64,000 bases of DNA from Varanus komodoensis (lineage: Eukaryota; Chordata; Lepidosauria; Squamata; Varanidae), in the NCBI RefSeq assembly GCF_004798865.1, contig NW_025336481.1, forward strand, positions 27,618,863-27,682,862, written 5' to 3'. The position numbers and the translations under genes are program-made. A model generated the notes under the pieces. That model saw only the letters and a list, made by a program, of their open reading frames with translations, searched no databases and had not been told where the DNA came from. Positions within the stretch are counted from its first letter, which is position 1. Every line of letters begins with the position of its first letter. Positions 47,400-60,242 of this stretch are shown piece by piece.

Positions 47400-48870
47400 T
47401 ATTTCATAGAGGTATGAATACTATAAAATTACAGACAACGTCATCTATTAAAATAACCAGAGCAAGGTTGTCGTGAGTCATCTGTAAAGGATGCAATTAG
47501 GAATATGCAGTAAGTATAGGACAGAACACTGATAGCATGTGTATGAATGCTAATCTGGCCAAAGAATATATCCAATCTGCTATGTATGTGAATATTTTGA
47601 GTCAGCTTCCTAAACACAGCAGGTTGTTAACAGAGATTTTGTCCCTGGTCACCAAGCATACAGACATATCTGTTCAGAGTCCCAGATGTGAACTTGAGCA
47701 GAAATGCAATCTTGGGAGCACTTCACAATTTCCCAAATTTTCATTGGCATTAGAAACAGAGTGCATGAGACACGGAGATGCAGCGAAAATCTAAGATCTC
47801 TTGTTATGCCCAATGCTGTCTGTGAATCTGGTTTTGATCTTGGTGTTAGCAAAGCAGAAGAAGCTGCATTTATTTCATGGTAAATACTCAGTAATTGTTA
47901 TTAATAACACAATCCTTGCCTTAGATTGAGGACAAGAACTTTTTTTTCTGCAGGTGAAATATTTAGGTTTTATGAAAAGATAAAACCAGGTTATTGTCTG
48001 CCAAATTTTCCCTTCATCCCCCCATATTCCCAGTTGCAGACCAGAATGCATATAGGAATACACTCACAAGTTTGTGTGTCAGGCAGAAGTCCTATGTGCT
48101 TGCTCAGTGCAGTGGAGAACATGGGGAAATTTAAGAAAAATCATGCCTGAATGACTGTTCTGACCATTAAAGCTGCCCCATGCCAATGAACCTTTCCCAT
48201 ATGACCCACCTCTTGTTTAAAGGAGGAACACTGACAATCTACTATTTAACTATCCACCTCATTAAATGCTTTTCTTACTTTAATCCTCACTTTGTCTTCA
48301 AGACAAAGGGTGCTATCCACCAGGAGGAGCTTTATGGTTTGGTTTTTTTGGGGGTGGGCGGGGGGAAGCAACAGCCACAGATTGGATAGATGGATGACTG
48401 TTCTGGTTGGGAATACTGAAAATTCAAATACAGGTGTCACTTTTCATTTACAATTTTTCATTTTTTTACAATAGGGATGGGCAGAAAGAAGATCTCCAGA
48501 TGTTTAGATTCTGTCCCCCGTTACACAAGATAGCATGGCATCATTGGTCCATTTATCTAAATTGAAAACAAAAAGTCAGAATTAACTCTACAGGAAATGG
48601 CTTGGCAAAAAGCTTAGACACCATGTTGCAATTCCTATTTAAACAGAGACTAGAATGTTCCATGAAAGCACCACGTTCCCATCACATTAAGCAGTTTAAT
48701 GTGCTTTGTTTACATGGGGATGGCAATGTGGCTGCTGACCATTAACACAAGCAAGAGTGATAATTTGTTATTAATCAAATTGAAAAGTGAGGGGATGGAA
48801 TGCTAATCACCTCCTAAAATGCCTAGTAAACATTAACTCCCCCACCTGAAACTGCTCCAGAGTCAGTCAC
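47400..48870. other. Unassigned non-coding sequence
   Basis: No gene or repeat family is recognised. 48540-48840 is repeat-free, AT-rich and contains several TAATTTG / ATTAATC words. It is a candidate for conserved non-coding DNA only by appearance. Confidence 0.4.
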
Positions 48871-48875
48871 AGCAA

Positions 48876-48877
<2 letters not shown>

Positions 48878-48970
<93 letters not shown>
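48878..48970 (+). repeat. Compound (GT)n(GA)n microsatellite
   Basis: About 17 TG units (48878-48912), a short GAGT junction, then about 27 GA units to 48970. The 185-codon minus-strand frame over it (48863-49420) owes much of its length to this simple sequence and is not a gene. Confidence 0.97.
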
Positions 48971-48974
<4 letters not shown>

Positions 48975-49317
48975 TGGGGTAGGGGAGTGTCAGGAGGAAC
49001 TTTTAGCTTAGCTCTAGCTATGGTATCTTTCTGGGTCAAATGGAGAAGACAATACTTTATGGTAATTCCATCCTTATCTGCCAGACAAGCTCTAGAAAGG
49101 TAGTGCTGCCAGGAGAGATTGCCAAGTAATTTAAGTAAGGTATCATCAATATGCTGATTGAAATAAGCTCTCTGTATCTTTTTTTCATCTGAAAAAGATG
49201 AGTAAGTAATCCAACAGAAGCTCTGAATGATGTCTGGAATAATTTGCATTGTCCATGAAATTGAATATAATAATCTTCTGTACAGGAAAGACAGAGGTGT
49301 TAACTGGCGGTCTAATT

Positions 49318-49462
49318 CAGCTGTCCCCAGCTTGTTGTCTTCCCTATGCTTTGTAGTACAACTCCCAGGATTCCTGGACATTGTGCATGCTGGGTGGCTC
49401 TGATAGGAGCTGAAGCCCAAAACACCTGAAATACACCAAGTTGGGAAGTCTGCTCTTGGAAC
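49318..49462. repeat. Dispersed repeat of the ACAACTCCCAGGATTCC type
   Basis: GTAGTACAACTCCCAGGATT followed by GCATGCTGGGTGGCTCTGAT, GGAGCTGAAGCCCAAAACAC and ACCAAGTTGGGAAG. This matches the widespread amniote repeat in which ACTACAACTCCCATCA and its inverted partner flank a GCATGCTGG-like centre, so it is likely a palindromic non-autonomous DNA element. A short piece of the same family seems present at 50738-50770 (TACCCTCCAGATGTGTTAG). Confidence 0.6.
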
Positions 49463-49469
49463 TATGACC

Positions 49470-51525
49470 TTCTATTCTGGTTGGGGTTCTTCTTCCTTGG
49501 AAGAAGTCCAACCTCAGCCTCTTCCTTTATGATCCTCCTCATTGTATTAATGTTTTCAGTTGTCCTGAGTCTTTACTAATGCATGGAGCAAGATAAAAAC
49601 TGAATAGAATAAATACCTATCTAATAAGCTTCACTGAAATTAAGAATGAATGAATCTGTCCATTTGGTCTTTTTCTGCTTTTACTTTTTCCACTTGTATG
49701 TTCTTTTTATCCCAAATGTTCATCTCATCAGGCTTGCACCAGCAAAACAAAAACAGCATAAAATTATGGCTGATATTCTCCAAATAGGTCACCCCTTATA
49801 TCAAAGTCTGAAGAAAAGGAAGGCAGCAGGTTCTGACATTACGTTGCTGGGTTATCTATAAGATGTAAGAAATTTATAATGCTGCTTCTTTCTAGACTGC
49901 AATATTCTGCAATATTCATTTTGTACTGATGTATTTATGCAGCTAAAGTGATCAAATAAGGTAATTTCCCCCTTTTAAATGAAATAATTTAAAAACTACA
50001 GAATAGTGACTCATTAACAACTTTGTCTCTAGCAAGCATAATAATGAAAGCGGGGTGGGTGGAGGGAGTTTAAGATCTGTCTCAGTGGAACAAATCATGC
50101 TCATTACAGTTGTGGTGACAGTCCAGGTCCAAACAGCTTCCAGGCTTAGCACCTCCTTTCCACTTTCCCATATTTGGACCTGCAAGGGATCTACTTAGCC
50201 ATGCCAGCTGGAATAAGATCTCACAAGCTCCATCTGGGAACCACAGAAATGAAGCTGAACTTTGCTTAGGCCCATCCAAACATCCTACAGCTGGACTATA
50301 GCAAAGAGAAGTGGCGGGTGACCAGCTCTGTCGGAATGGCTTGCATAAAGGAGTCCTGAGGGCTTCATTAGAGCTGTCTCCTGCTGAAGGCAGCAAGAAG
50401 TAACTCCATATAGTCTGTGCATCTGGAGCAACTCTCTCCTTCAACATAATGCCTTTCTTCCTTTTTTATGCTAACACATACCCCAGTTAAAATATGTTGC
50501 TCTTTACATATATGTGACTCAGCCTCAAGATAAAAGTTATGCCCAAGGTGGGGGATGCTGTTTCCAAAGAGTCTGCCCTCCCACCCCTTGCATCAAATTT
50601 TAGAGTATGAGCCCCTCTGCACTCTTGTATTTGGCAAAGTGTGATGCACACCAATGGTGTTCAATAAGTAAAGCCATTTACAATGAAATCAGCTAGGTAA
50701 TGAAAGCTGGTATTCTGTGACAGCCTTTCCCTCCCTGGTACCCTCCAGATGTGTTAGATTGCAACTTCTGGAAAGCCTGAAGTGTGTGCTTTGTGTTCAA
50801 AATGCACACTTTTCTTGTTTGGGAAAAGAGACTCACATTCTGGAGTAAGTACAGGATTGACACAAGCACCAAAGTGGGAAATGGTTTAAGTTTCATTCAT
50901 TCATTCTTCTCCTTTTCCTAGGCTGCCCCTTTCCCTTGTCTACTTGAGTTAACCAGTGAAAGCAGGAAGGCTTGGATGTGTCCCCCTCATCCTTCAAGTG
51001 CCCTCGGAGAGATCACTGGAATATCTTATCACTTCCTTTTGGGTGCCTGCAGTACAGGACAGCGGTGACCAAAACCACAGTATATAAGCCTTGCACTGTT
51101 GCACAGAGAGTAGGCAGGATGCATTGCCATTTTAAAAAAGGCTGAGTGAGAGCCAGAGTCAAGGAAGGCTAGTCTCCTGCTTCCATGCTTTGGGATAAAT
51201 ACACATACCATGACGTCTCCATCTGGATATTAACCAAGTGTCAGGCACTGGCATAGAGGAGAACAGCCCCTCTGCTCTATATGTGAAATGAGGCAGATGT
51301 GAGCACAGCGGGTTGCCTGCATAAGGTAGCTCCATATGTACTTGTGGTACTTGTGACCTTAACCGCCACATGCATCCTCTTCAATGGTCATGTTAATCCT
51401 AGAATGGTGTAGGTTCTGTGCATATTCTAATACCAATCCCTGGGAGCACCACCTCCCCAGTTCTGCCCTGGTCTAGGACAATGAACTATTAAATTAGTTT
51501 ATTTAAATTAGTATATGTTATAATA
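49470..51525. other. Unassigned non-coding sequence
   Basis: No gene is recognised. The minus-strand frame at 50082-50447 (121 codons) has no domain and no support. The region is slightly richer in GC than its surroundings. Confidence 0.4.

Positions 51526-51530
<5 letters not shown>

Positions 51531-51569
<39 letters not shown>
51531..51569 (+). repeat. (TA)n microsatellite
   Basis: A TA tract of about 39 bases embedded in AT-only flanks with ATTAAT on both sides, so the whole region 51480-51600 is strongly self-complementary. Confidence 0.95.
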
Positions 51570-51572
<3 letters not shown>

Positions 51573-51759
51573 TGTTATTATTATAATAATAATATATTTT
51601 CCCAAGCAGCAGTCTTCACAGTGACAGCTGCAATCACAGACAAATTAGAATTTCATTTTTGCAGTCACTTTTTAGCTAGCAATGTTAGTAGTGGGAAGGC
51701 TAGGTGAGAAATTCTCACTTTCTAAAGTTACACATGAACCAGATCAGAGTTCTAACGCA

Positions 51760-52075
51760 ACATTTGCACTTTTTCAGGATTTGGGGATCCAGTTCACCAA
51801 TTTAAAAATGTACAGAAAGATGCATATGTTGCATAAATGTTTGTGCAAAACTCGATATAAGGACAATTCCTTTTAGGGGTAAATTGTTGCAAAACAAACA
51901 TGTATTTGGAAAAGTGAATACAAAGGTGTATACATTTTGAAGAGTGTAAAACATGTTCATGTTTTAAACTGTTCTAAAAATAACTGATGTGAAAAGGAGA
52001 TATGACAGGTAATATTACAAAAATGAGAAACTGGCTGAAATTTGGTTTGACAGATTTGTCCATCCTTAGCGGTGA
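51760..52075. repeat. Degenerate dispersed repeat, related to 34747
   Basis: Contains GCATAAATGTTTGTGCAAAAC, AACATGTATTTGGAAAAGTG and GAAATTTGGTTTGACAGATTTGTCCATCC. In reverse complement the TTTTCCAAA and TTTGCACAAA words correspond to those in 34747-35175. A hAT-like origin is possible. The class is unproven. Confidence 0.35.
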
Positions 52076-53239
52076 GTGTGATCTAGTAAGATGCTGAACA
52101 TAGAATTGCCAGATCGCAGTTGCACAAGCTCTGGTATTCTGAGCCTAAGTGAAAGAGAGGAACCCCTGCTTCACTTATAAGGCTCAGAACGCTCCGTCCT
52201 AGTACACTCTGTGCCAGCCATCAGGGCTTACTGCTCCACTGTCAGCTGCATTATATCATCAAGTTCCTCCTTTAAGGAAAGCAGGAAATGCAATCAATGT
52301 CAGCATTGCTGGGTGAGCCTGGGGAAGGGCAACTCTTTAAGAAAGAGCCCCAACGCACAAAATGCGCAGGACAATATGAAATATATCTTCATGTAACAGC
52401 CACAAGCGTTGCCAGTGCACACAGTCAGAAAGCAGTCTATTTCTCCATTCTTATGAAACTTTAAAAACCTGCTGTGCCCAAAGTAAGTGTAGGATTTTAT
52501 TCAAACTGATTGGAACCCAATTAGTTGAATAGTCGTTTGATTTTTGTCCCTACTGCTGAAGAGCCTAATCCGCAAAACATTTGTGCTAATGAGAGTCCAA
52601 CTGAAGAGAAACAGGGTTGTCATCCTCGCCAAATTACTTTCAGTATCAGCGTCAGGATCTCCTGGGGAGCACGGGTTTTGATCTTCCTATGGTAGCTGGC
52701 TTTGCTGGAGCCACAGCCTTGCATAATTGAGGAAGAGGAATGTTAGGAATGCATTTCTTTAAAGCATTATAGCAACCAGCAAGGACAAAAATTCTATTAC
52801 TAGGCAACACAAGTCCAGAATACCCAGTTTACTTAGAAGCAGCAAGAAGCAATAGCAACAACAGATGGTTTCAAGTGCCTTGAATTAAATATATATTCTC
52901 TTCCAGTGCTGGTTTTGTGTCCATTTCTGTGTTGCACAGTTTGTTCTAATAAAATAAATTCCTTAATTTGAAATCAAAGAAGAGGGAAAGTATACTATAT
53001 ATTGTTTGTATACATTGATGTTTATATAGAAGTATTATATGCTTTAGCTTTTGCATTTCAGGGTACCTGGGCTAATCTGATGAAATCATTCTGATCTACA
53101 GAAGTGTATATATCCATTCATCTTTGAGGTGCCACAGAATTGCCACCCCTGAAAAATGCAAACTTACTTTTAAGGATCGGATCCTTGAAATCAATTGGAT
53201 TTCCTTTCATTAATGTGATTCAATACATGCTTATCTTGA

Positions 53240-53303
53240 TCAAAGTCTAACTGGATTCAGTGGGAATTGTTTCAAGAACAGTGTGTATGGAATTGCAACC
53301 TAA
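53240..53303. repeat. Short dispersed repeat (same family as 16096)
   Basis: CTGGATTCAGTGGGAATTGT, then CAAGAACAGTGTGTATGG and AATTGCAACCT match the end of the AGTAAGTCC/AGGATTGC family. Confidence 0.45.
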
Positions 53304-56300
53304 AAAGGTAAAATGTCAAAACTACAAGGATGAGATAAAGTCACTTATTGTACATGGTAATTATTCTAAGATTATAAATACAGAAGTAGCCTTAATTACT
53401 GTTGAATGTTTTTATTGAAGTAGAAATAAGAAGGACTTTGTCTTTCAAAGACGAAGTTCTTTCTCATTCTTGAATGCATTATCATTTTTTGTATTGTGAA
53501 TTAAAGTTCTATTGTTTTTGTTCCAATAAATAAATAAAAATAAAAATAACAATGGCAAAATAAATAAAAATTTTAGTTCTTATGTCAAAGATATGGAGTC
53601 AGGAATAGGATAGATGGATTAGCCTTGATAAAATACCAGCATGACTCTAACGTAGCCAGATTGCTTGGAGGAGGAGAATATGAATCTGGCTTCAGAGAAG
53701 GTCTTCCATTTCTTCTTGGTCATTTAATCTCTGATCAAAATGTATGTATTATACTTTGAGACTGGCAGCTTGGATTGCAAACAATATCCTGAATCCATCA
53801 GGAAAGAATGACTTTCAATTACTACTAAGTTAGGCCGATTTCAGACTAATGCCCTAAAGGCAAACAGCTCCAACCCATTTGCTGATCTCAAGAGGCCAAA
53901 CCTGAATATTTATGAAATACACAGCTTTTGACTACCTCATTAAAGATCAAGGTTGTCATTTGATTTCCTTGGGAAAGAGTGAATATGATTTGCCATTTAA
54001 ATGCAGCCACAATATTCTGCAAATACTGCCCAACATTTCATTACAAGCAGCTGTGAAATTCACTATGCTATCATTAGTGCTATTCCCAAGATCCTTTTTA
54101 AACAGGATGTTTCTTCACAGAGGGACTGTCGTATCATGAATCTTACAATAAAAATAATGTCCCAGATGAACATCCTAATGGAGTTGAACTTTGTTTTTCA
54201 CTCTGTTAGGCTCTTAACTCTAACCAGGTACAATTTAACGAGGCTTTTCAGCATGCTAACGAACTAGGCTCAATGGAATTACAAAATAATAGTCTGCTTC
54301 CAAGACAAATACATTACTACTTGTTTAAAAAAGCATGTTCCTGTGCATATTTGCTATGTGTATGCACGATTCTTTTCCAATGCAATTGGTTTGTGCAGGG
54401 GTAAAGTACAACCTTGTGTGTCTCAAGAAACTGGAGGCTATTCAGGACAATGAGATAACCAGAAGTACATGTAAAGAGGTATGATGTTTGTATTGGCATG
54501 GGGCTAGCAGTCCACAGACAAGAGATAGTTCTGGTTTCCCAGTTGTGCATCAGAGCTACAGGGAACTGGAACTTGATTACTTTTGTCCAAGGAGTAATCT
54601 GCTTTTCTACTCTCATCATGTTGGGTATTGAAGAAATTCTGCAGAGTGCCTTAGATATCCATGCAAATCTGAACAACTTCTCTGCTTCTAGAAAGCAGAG
54701 TACTAATTGTCCCAAGCATGTTTTTCCAATGTCACTAAAACAATTCTGTAGAAGTACTTTCAGTACTGCAGAACTGAAACTGGCTGTTTCACAAATTGAG
54801 AACTTGGCTCCAGCTGACTGTTGTCCTGGAGCAGAGCCTAAGAGAAACACATCAGGCCATTGCTCAGGCTACCCACAGCCCCTGGGGGAGTTGTCCCCTA
54901 CCTGGCAGAAAAGAGTATAATAGACTTGACTTTGCAATGAAGAATAGTGCCCAAGCTTGGTTTTGTTCCTTCTCCTACCCAAGACCTTTTCCTTTTATGG
55001 CATGTCTTTTAGATTATAAGCCTAAGGGTGAGGACTGTCTTTCTGATGAACATATAAGCTTCTTGAGAACATTTTATCAGCTGAAAAGTGAAGAAAAATG
55101 ATAGTGAGATCTTCTGGATTTATTACAGGTTAGCATGGAAAGCTTGTCAGCTTAAGTTCATTGTAATGGCTGTTTGCAAATCTCTAACCACGTGCTTGTC
55201 TGCACCCCATGTTCTTTTTTTCATTCCCTAACAAGCATAGACAACAGTAGGATGGGCAGTATGAAGATGCCCTTTTTTATTCGTGATCAGAGATGACACA
55301 GACATTTCCTTCATTCCAATTGGGATGTAAGAATTTGGTGCAGGAAGGAAAGACAAAATTTGGCCAGAACATGCAAGCCAGCTCCTGCAAGCCCTGGCAG
55401 AGTGGCTTTCCCTGTATGGGTGCCACAGTGCTCCATCTTCCCCCCACCCATTCTAGAGAAAACTGTAGATGGGGCATAGCTGATGACCTCACAGGAGTGA
55501 GAGACTTTGGACACACATTGATCCTTTGATATGGTCCAGCTGCCAGTGATCTAGAGGCAGGACTAGGAAGCCTCCAAACTGAAATACATTCCTTCCCCCA
55601 TTGCAGGAATGTATCTGTATATAACTTAATTCTAGCAAGATATCATATTTTCCTATAATCAAGCATCTTATTATGAACTATTCAGTATTGCCTTGGAGAC
55701 CCATGTGCAGCCTTGCAAAGAGGTTTTGTGAAGCTACTGTTTACTTTTTAAGAGAGGATGTCATTTTGGGAGATTTATACTTGCCAGGAAAAAGGGCAGC
55801 TTTAGAGGTGCTCTTTATCAGGACCATGAAAAGAAAAGAAACAGCTTCTCCCTATGCACCATAGTTTGTAGTCTGCTCAGGGGTCCTCCGTGTTTATATT
55901 ACACACCAAAATGAGTGTGTGACTTGCATTTAACTAACGTAAATGCCTGTTTTGGCTCTTCGTATTATTGCACACAACTAAGTATAGACAATCCTGAAGG
56001 CAATATGAGATTCTGTCACTTTTGCCCATTCCATGTGGTGACTTGCATGGAGTTGCTAAACTGGATCATGAATGTGTTGCTAATTAACTAAGCTGCAGAG
56101 GCACCTAGCTGTGTTGCAAAATACTGTATTTGTTCTAGTAAACTCATCATAATGGCAAACAATAGTGTCAGGAAGCTTCTGTGCAACTAAAACCTTCCTA
56201 AATTTCAGTTTCAAATGCAGGGAGGAAAATATAACCTGCCCCATACATTATGCATCCCAATTGGCAAATCCCTAACTATGAATTGCCAAAGGGACAGTGC

Positions 56301-57325
56301 ATCAATTTCTGAAGTAGATTGAAGCATGATTCAGACAATACTTTCTTCATGTTGCAGTAGCTGTCGGTTTTTCCCAGCAGTCTTGCCCATTCAAACCACT
56401 TGCCAAAAATGCATTTATAGGAAGCTCTGTTCTGAGCTCTAAATTACATACTTGTCTTATTGAAAATAGTGCCTCAGGGCTGTTCAGTTCAGTTGGATCT
56501 ATTTGGAATTAAAGCTGCAGCTATATAACACCATATAATATGTTTCCATAAATAAAGCTACTGCAGTTCTTTTGAAAAATAAAATAAAATTTAATCCTGG
56601 CTGCAGAAGCTCCCTATTGAACAGTGACCAGCCAATTGGCACTCCTTGCCTATTCACTCTGCTCAGAGAAGTGATATTTATTAATCCTGGGTTAACTTTA
56701 GTTACTATTTAGTGCTACAGAATAGATTTGCTATTGGCCAGGAATAGCATAACTATAAAGGAGATTACTCTTGTGTCAGTGACATATGATCAAGATTTTT
56801 CCCTGCATATCAGCCCAAGTGCAATCACATGGATGTGATTACTTCCTCATCTCAGAGATTCCCTGCATATAGAAAACTAGCTTGTGAGGGAATTATTGTC
56901 ATGGCAGAACAATTAGTTTAACAAGTCCCTGCAGGTCTGTGGCTGTGCAGTTTGAAAAGGACTGAAACATTCGCTTTCTCTGAGCGTATGAATTAGATTG
57001 ACCAGATAACTCCTATATCTCAGTAGAACTGAGCAACCACTATGTTCACCAAACACCACTATGCCTCATCTAGGACTCTGCACTGAAATGCCTTCAAAAT
57101 GATGATAATGATGATGATGAATATCCTAACTGACATGAAAGAGAGGGGGAGATAATAATATTGATATTCTTTTATCTGACTATTCAGACTTGTAAAGTTT
57201 TTACAGGCTTAGCCACCTGTGCTGGGTAAGATACAAATATGTAGGAGCATGACATTTTCAGCCCTGCAGATAACATTTCAAAGAATTAAAGTCTGTAATT
57301 TGATACACAAGGAATTGGGGTGACA

Positions 57326-57385
57326 CCTCATTAAATTCAGTGAGAGTTACTTCTGAGCAGAATCATCCAGGATTGCACTGTAAAC
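57326..57385. repeat. Short dispersed repeat (same family as 16096)
   Basis: ACCTCATTAAATTCAGTGAG, then AGTTACTTCTGAGCAGA and CCAGGATTGCACTGTAAAC, a clear end fragment of the family. Confidence 0.6.
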
Positions 57386-58826
57386 TAAGTTAAATAAAGT
57401 GAATACCAAAAGGCAACCTTTAAGAACACCTGACAGCTTTGCAAAACTATCACATAATGTGTCTGCTAATAGTATTATACACAAATCACATTTAAATACA
57501 CCTCAGAACAACAGGAGGTTCCTGTACATTGAAACTAGACTATAAGCTGCTCCTGCCACAGTATATCTTGTTCTGTCCTTGGTTGCTAACAGCCCCACGG
57601 TCTGAACCTGATGAGAAGAGATTATGAAAACAACAGGGACATCATATTGTCAGTCATAGCATTAAGGAATAAAGCCATCTCTCCTTAAATATACAGTCAT
57701 TACACTTAATATATGGGCTGTTTTAGAAGATCTCTTTTGTTGCTCTGCCATTTGTCAAAAAAAGTAATGGCACTTGTAAACTATTTTCAGTGCATAAGAA
57801 CAATAAGCAACCTTTTGCATTTTAAAGAGAAGCAATGCCATTTTCTTCTTCAACAAAGTAAGGCATTTTTAAAGAGCTATCAGAAATAGGAGAATAACAT
57901 TAAGACATTCCTACAGCAACAATTTTTAAAAGATGCATTCCCAGGATGTTTGGTTGTTTGAAAGCCCAGTGTTTTTCTTTAAACAGCATTGCATTTATTT
58001 CTGAGTACAGGAAAATTCTAATTTAATTTCCAGTTCAAACATTCCATATATAGAATGGCCAAAAACTTCATTGTATTTTAAAATATGTTGTATGTTATTC
58101 TATTACCCTCTGAACAATGCTTTGCTTTAAATCTGGGTCCAAGTATGTTCCTCCCCATCTCTGTTTTACTTTTCAAAATGAGATGTATTTCTTTAATCTT
58201 CAGTAAGTAAATGTGCTTTACAATATATTACTGCCTATCTTTTACATTCAGCCCGTGTAATTCATGGGAGTTATTGCTTTTCTGCTACTTCCTGATGGCA
58301 GCTATGATCAGCAACATTTACTCCTAGCATCCTACTAAGAAAATGGGTAATGGCATTAATACCCTAATAATATCTATTTTGTGCCTTTCTTCCTTGCCCT
58401 AGAAAGAATACTGTAAAAGGTACATAATGATAAAAGTATAGATGAAATTATTCATGCTTCATGAAATCCCTAGAAAACTTACTTTTCTTTGCAAAATAAT
58501 TAGAGTGCATTTCTGGAACATTACATCAGAAATGTTAACCAACTTTTCACTTGTCTCATACTGCAATCCACAGTACATCTTCTTTCCTTTCCTTCTTGAA
58601 ATGGATGGGATATATAGAACATTTCAAATTATTTTGGAAGAAATCATATTTTTGAAATGTCTCTTGTTTAATTTAACTTGCATAAATGAAATTGCATACT
58701 TCCAGTGTTTCACACAGGAGTTGAAATAAACAATAAGGATGGTAAGGAGGTAACTTCAGTGAAAGTAAACTCAGGGTATACTTATTTATTTACTGCATTT
58801 TTATTTCAGCTTTCCGATCATTGTTG

Positions 58827-59075
58827 TTAGTTGCGAAGTTGTGTCAGACCCATCGCGACCCCATGGACAACACTCCTCCAGGCCTTCCTGACCTCCACCA
58901 TCTCCCAGAGTCCACCTAAGCTCACACCAACTGCCTCAGTGACTCCATCTAGCCAACTCATCCTCTGCTGTCCCCTTCTTCTTTTGCCATCTATTGTTCC
59001 CAGCATTAGGCTCTTCTCCAGGGAGTCCTTCCTTCTCATTAGGTGGCCAAAGTATTTGAGTTTCATCTTCAGCAT
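58827..59075 (-). pseudogene. BovB copy 2: C-terminal domain
   Basis: An 82-codon segment with LKYFGHLMRRKDSLEKSLM, GKRRRGQQRMSWLDGVTEA and WRSVVHGVAMGLTQLRN. The end is closer to the usual BovB C-terminus than copy 1, which reads WRNVAHGVMMGRT. Confidence 0.9.
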
Positions 59076-59194
59076 CTGGCCTTCTAAAAAGCAGTCAGGG
59101 TTGATCTCCTCTAGGACTGACCGGTTTGATCTCCCTGCAGTCCAAGGGACTCTCAGGAGTCTTCTCCAGCACCAAATTCAAAGGCCTCAATTCT

Positions 59195-59668
59195 TCAGCA
59201 CCCAGCCTTCCTTATGGTCCACCTTTCACAGCCATACATTGCAACTGGGAAAACCATAGCCTTGACTATATGCACTTTTGTTGGCAGGCTGATGTTTCTG
59301 CTTTTTAGTATGCTGTCTAGATTTGCCATAACTTTCCACACCTGTAGCAAGCGTCTTTTAATTTCTTGGCTGAAGTCTCCATCTGCATTGATCTTGGAGC
59401 CCAGGAAAATAAAATCTCTCACTACCTCCATTTCTTCCCCATCTATTTGCCAGGAAGTGAGAGGACCGGATGCCATGATCTTAGTTTTCTTAATGTTGAG
59501 TTTCAAGCCAACTTTTACACTCTCCTCCTTTACCCGCATCAAGAGGTTCTTTAGTTCCTCTTCACTTTCTGCCATGAGAGTGGTATCAACTGCATATCTA
59601 AGGCTGTTGGTATTTCTCCCAGCAATCTTAATTCCAACTGGTGATTCATCTAGCCCTGCCTTTCTCAT
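59195..59668 (-). pseudogene. BovB copy 2: reverse transcriptase, with YAVD in place of YADD
   Basis: A 157-codon segment starting MRKAGLDESPVGIKIAGRN. The catalytic box reads YAVD (residues 25-28), so one of the two essential aspartates is replaced by valine. Further on it has GLKLNIKKTKIM, SWQIDGEEMEVV and DFIFLGSKI. In copy 1 this frame continues 5' into GVRQGCILSP, but here that part is removed by the deletion at 59690. Loss of both means the RT cannot work. Confidence 0.9.
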
Positions 59669-60242
59669 GATGTGCTCTGCATCAGTGGTTAAGCAATCTT
59701 AATTCCAATCAGTGGTTCCGTGCCCAGTTCTCACTGTTGCTTCTTGACCCACATATAGGTTTCTCAAGAGACAAATAAGATGGTCAGGTATTCCTATCTC
59801 TTTAAGAACTTGCCACAATTTGTGGCTTTAGCATAGTCAATGAAGCAGAAGTAGATGTTTTTCTGGAACTCCCTAGCTTTCTCCATGATCCAGCGTATGT
59901 TGGCAATTTGATCTCTAGTTCCTCTCCCTCTTCGAAATCCTGCCTGTACTTCTGGTAGTTCTCAGTCCACATACTGCTGGAGCCTAGCTTGTAGGATTTT
60001 GAGCATCACTTTGCTAGCATGTGAAATGAGTGCAATGGTGCGGTAGTTTGAACATTCTTTGGCATTGCCGTTCTTTGGGATCAGAATGTAAACTGACCTT
60101 TTCCCATCCTGTGGCCACTGTTGAGTTTTCCAGATTTACTGACATATCGAATGTAGCACTTTTACTACATCGTCTTTTAGGATTTTGAATAGCTCAGCTG
60201 AAATACTGTTGCCTCCACTAGCTTTGTTGTTGCTCAGACTTT

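Larger units (their letters stand above)
52085..58815. other. Long stretch with few recognisable repeats
   Basis: About 6.7 kb in which I recognise only two short pieces of the AGTAAGTCC dispersed repeat (53240-53303, 57326-57385), a (GAT)n patch near 57098-57121 and AAAT-rich low complexity near 53525-53570. No exon is supported: the two facing frames at 54317-54850 (minus) and 54498-54920 (plus) show no domain. The stretch may hold conserved regulatory DNA, for example around 53870-54270. Confidence 0.4.

Noticed and set aside
48863-49420. Minus-strand frame of 185 codons ending in long Ser-Leu and Thr-His repeats
   Set aside because: The repeats are the translated GT/GA microsatellite; the rest overlaps an ACAACTCCC-type dispersed repeat and has no domain.
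54317-54920. Two overlapping frames of 177 (minus) and 140 (plus) codons that could suggest an exon
   Set aside because: They face each other, have no recognisable domain, and no splice or codon signal favours either. A protein search would be needed to reopen this.
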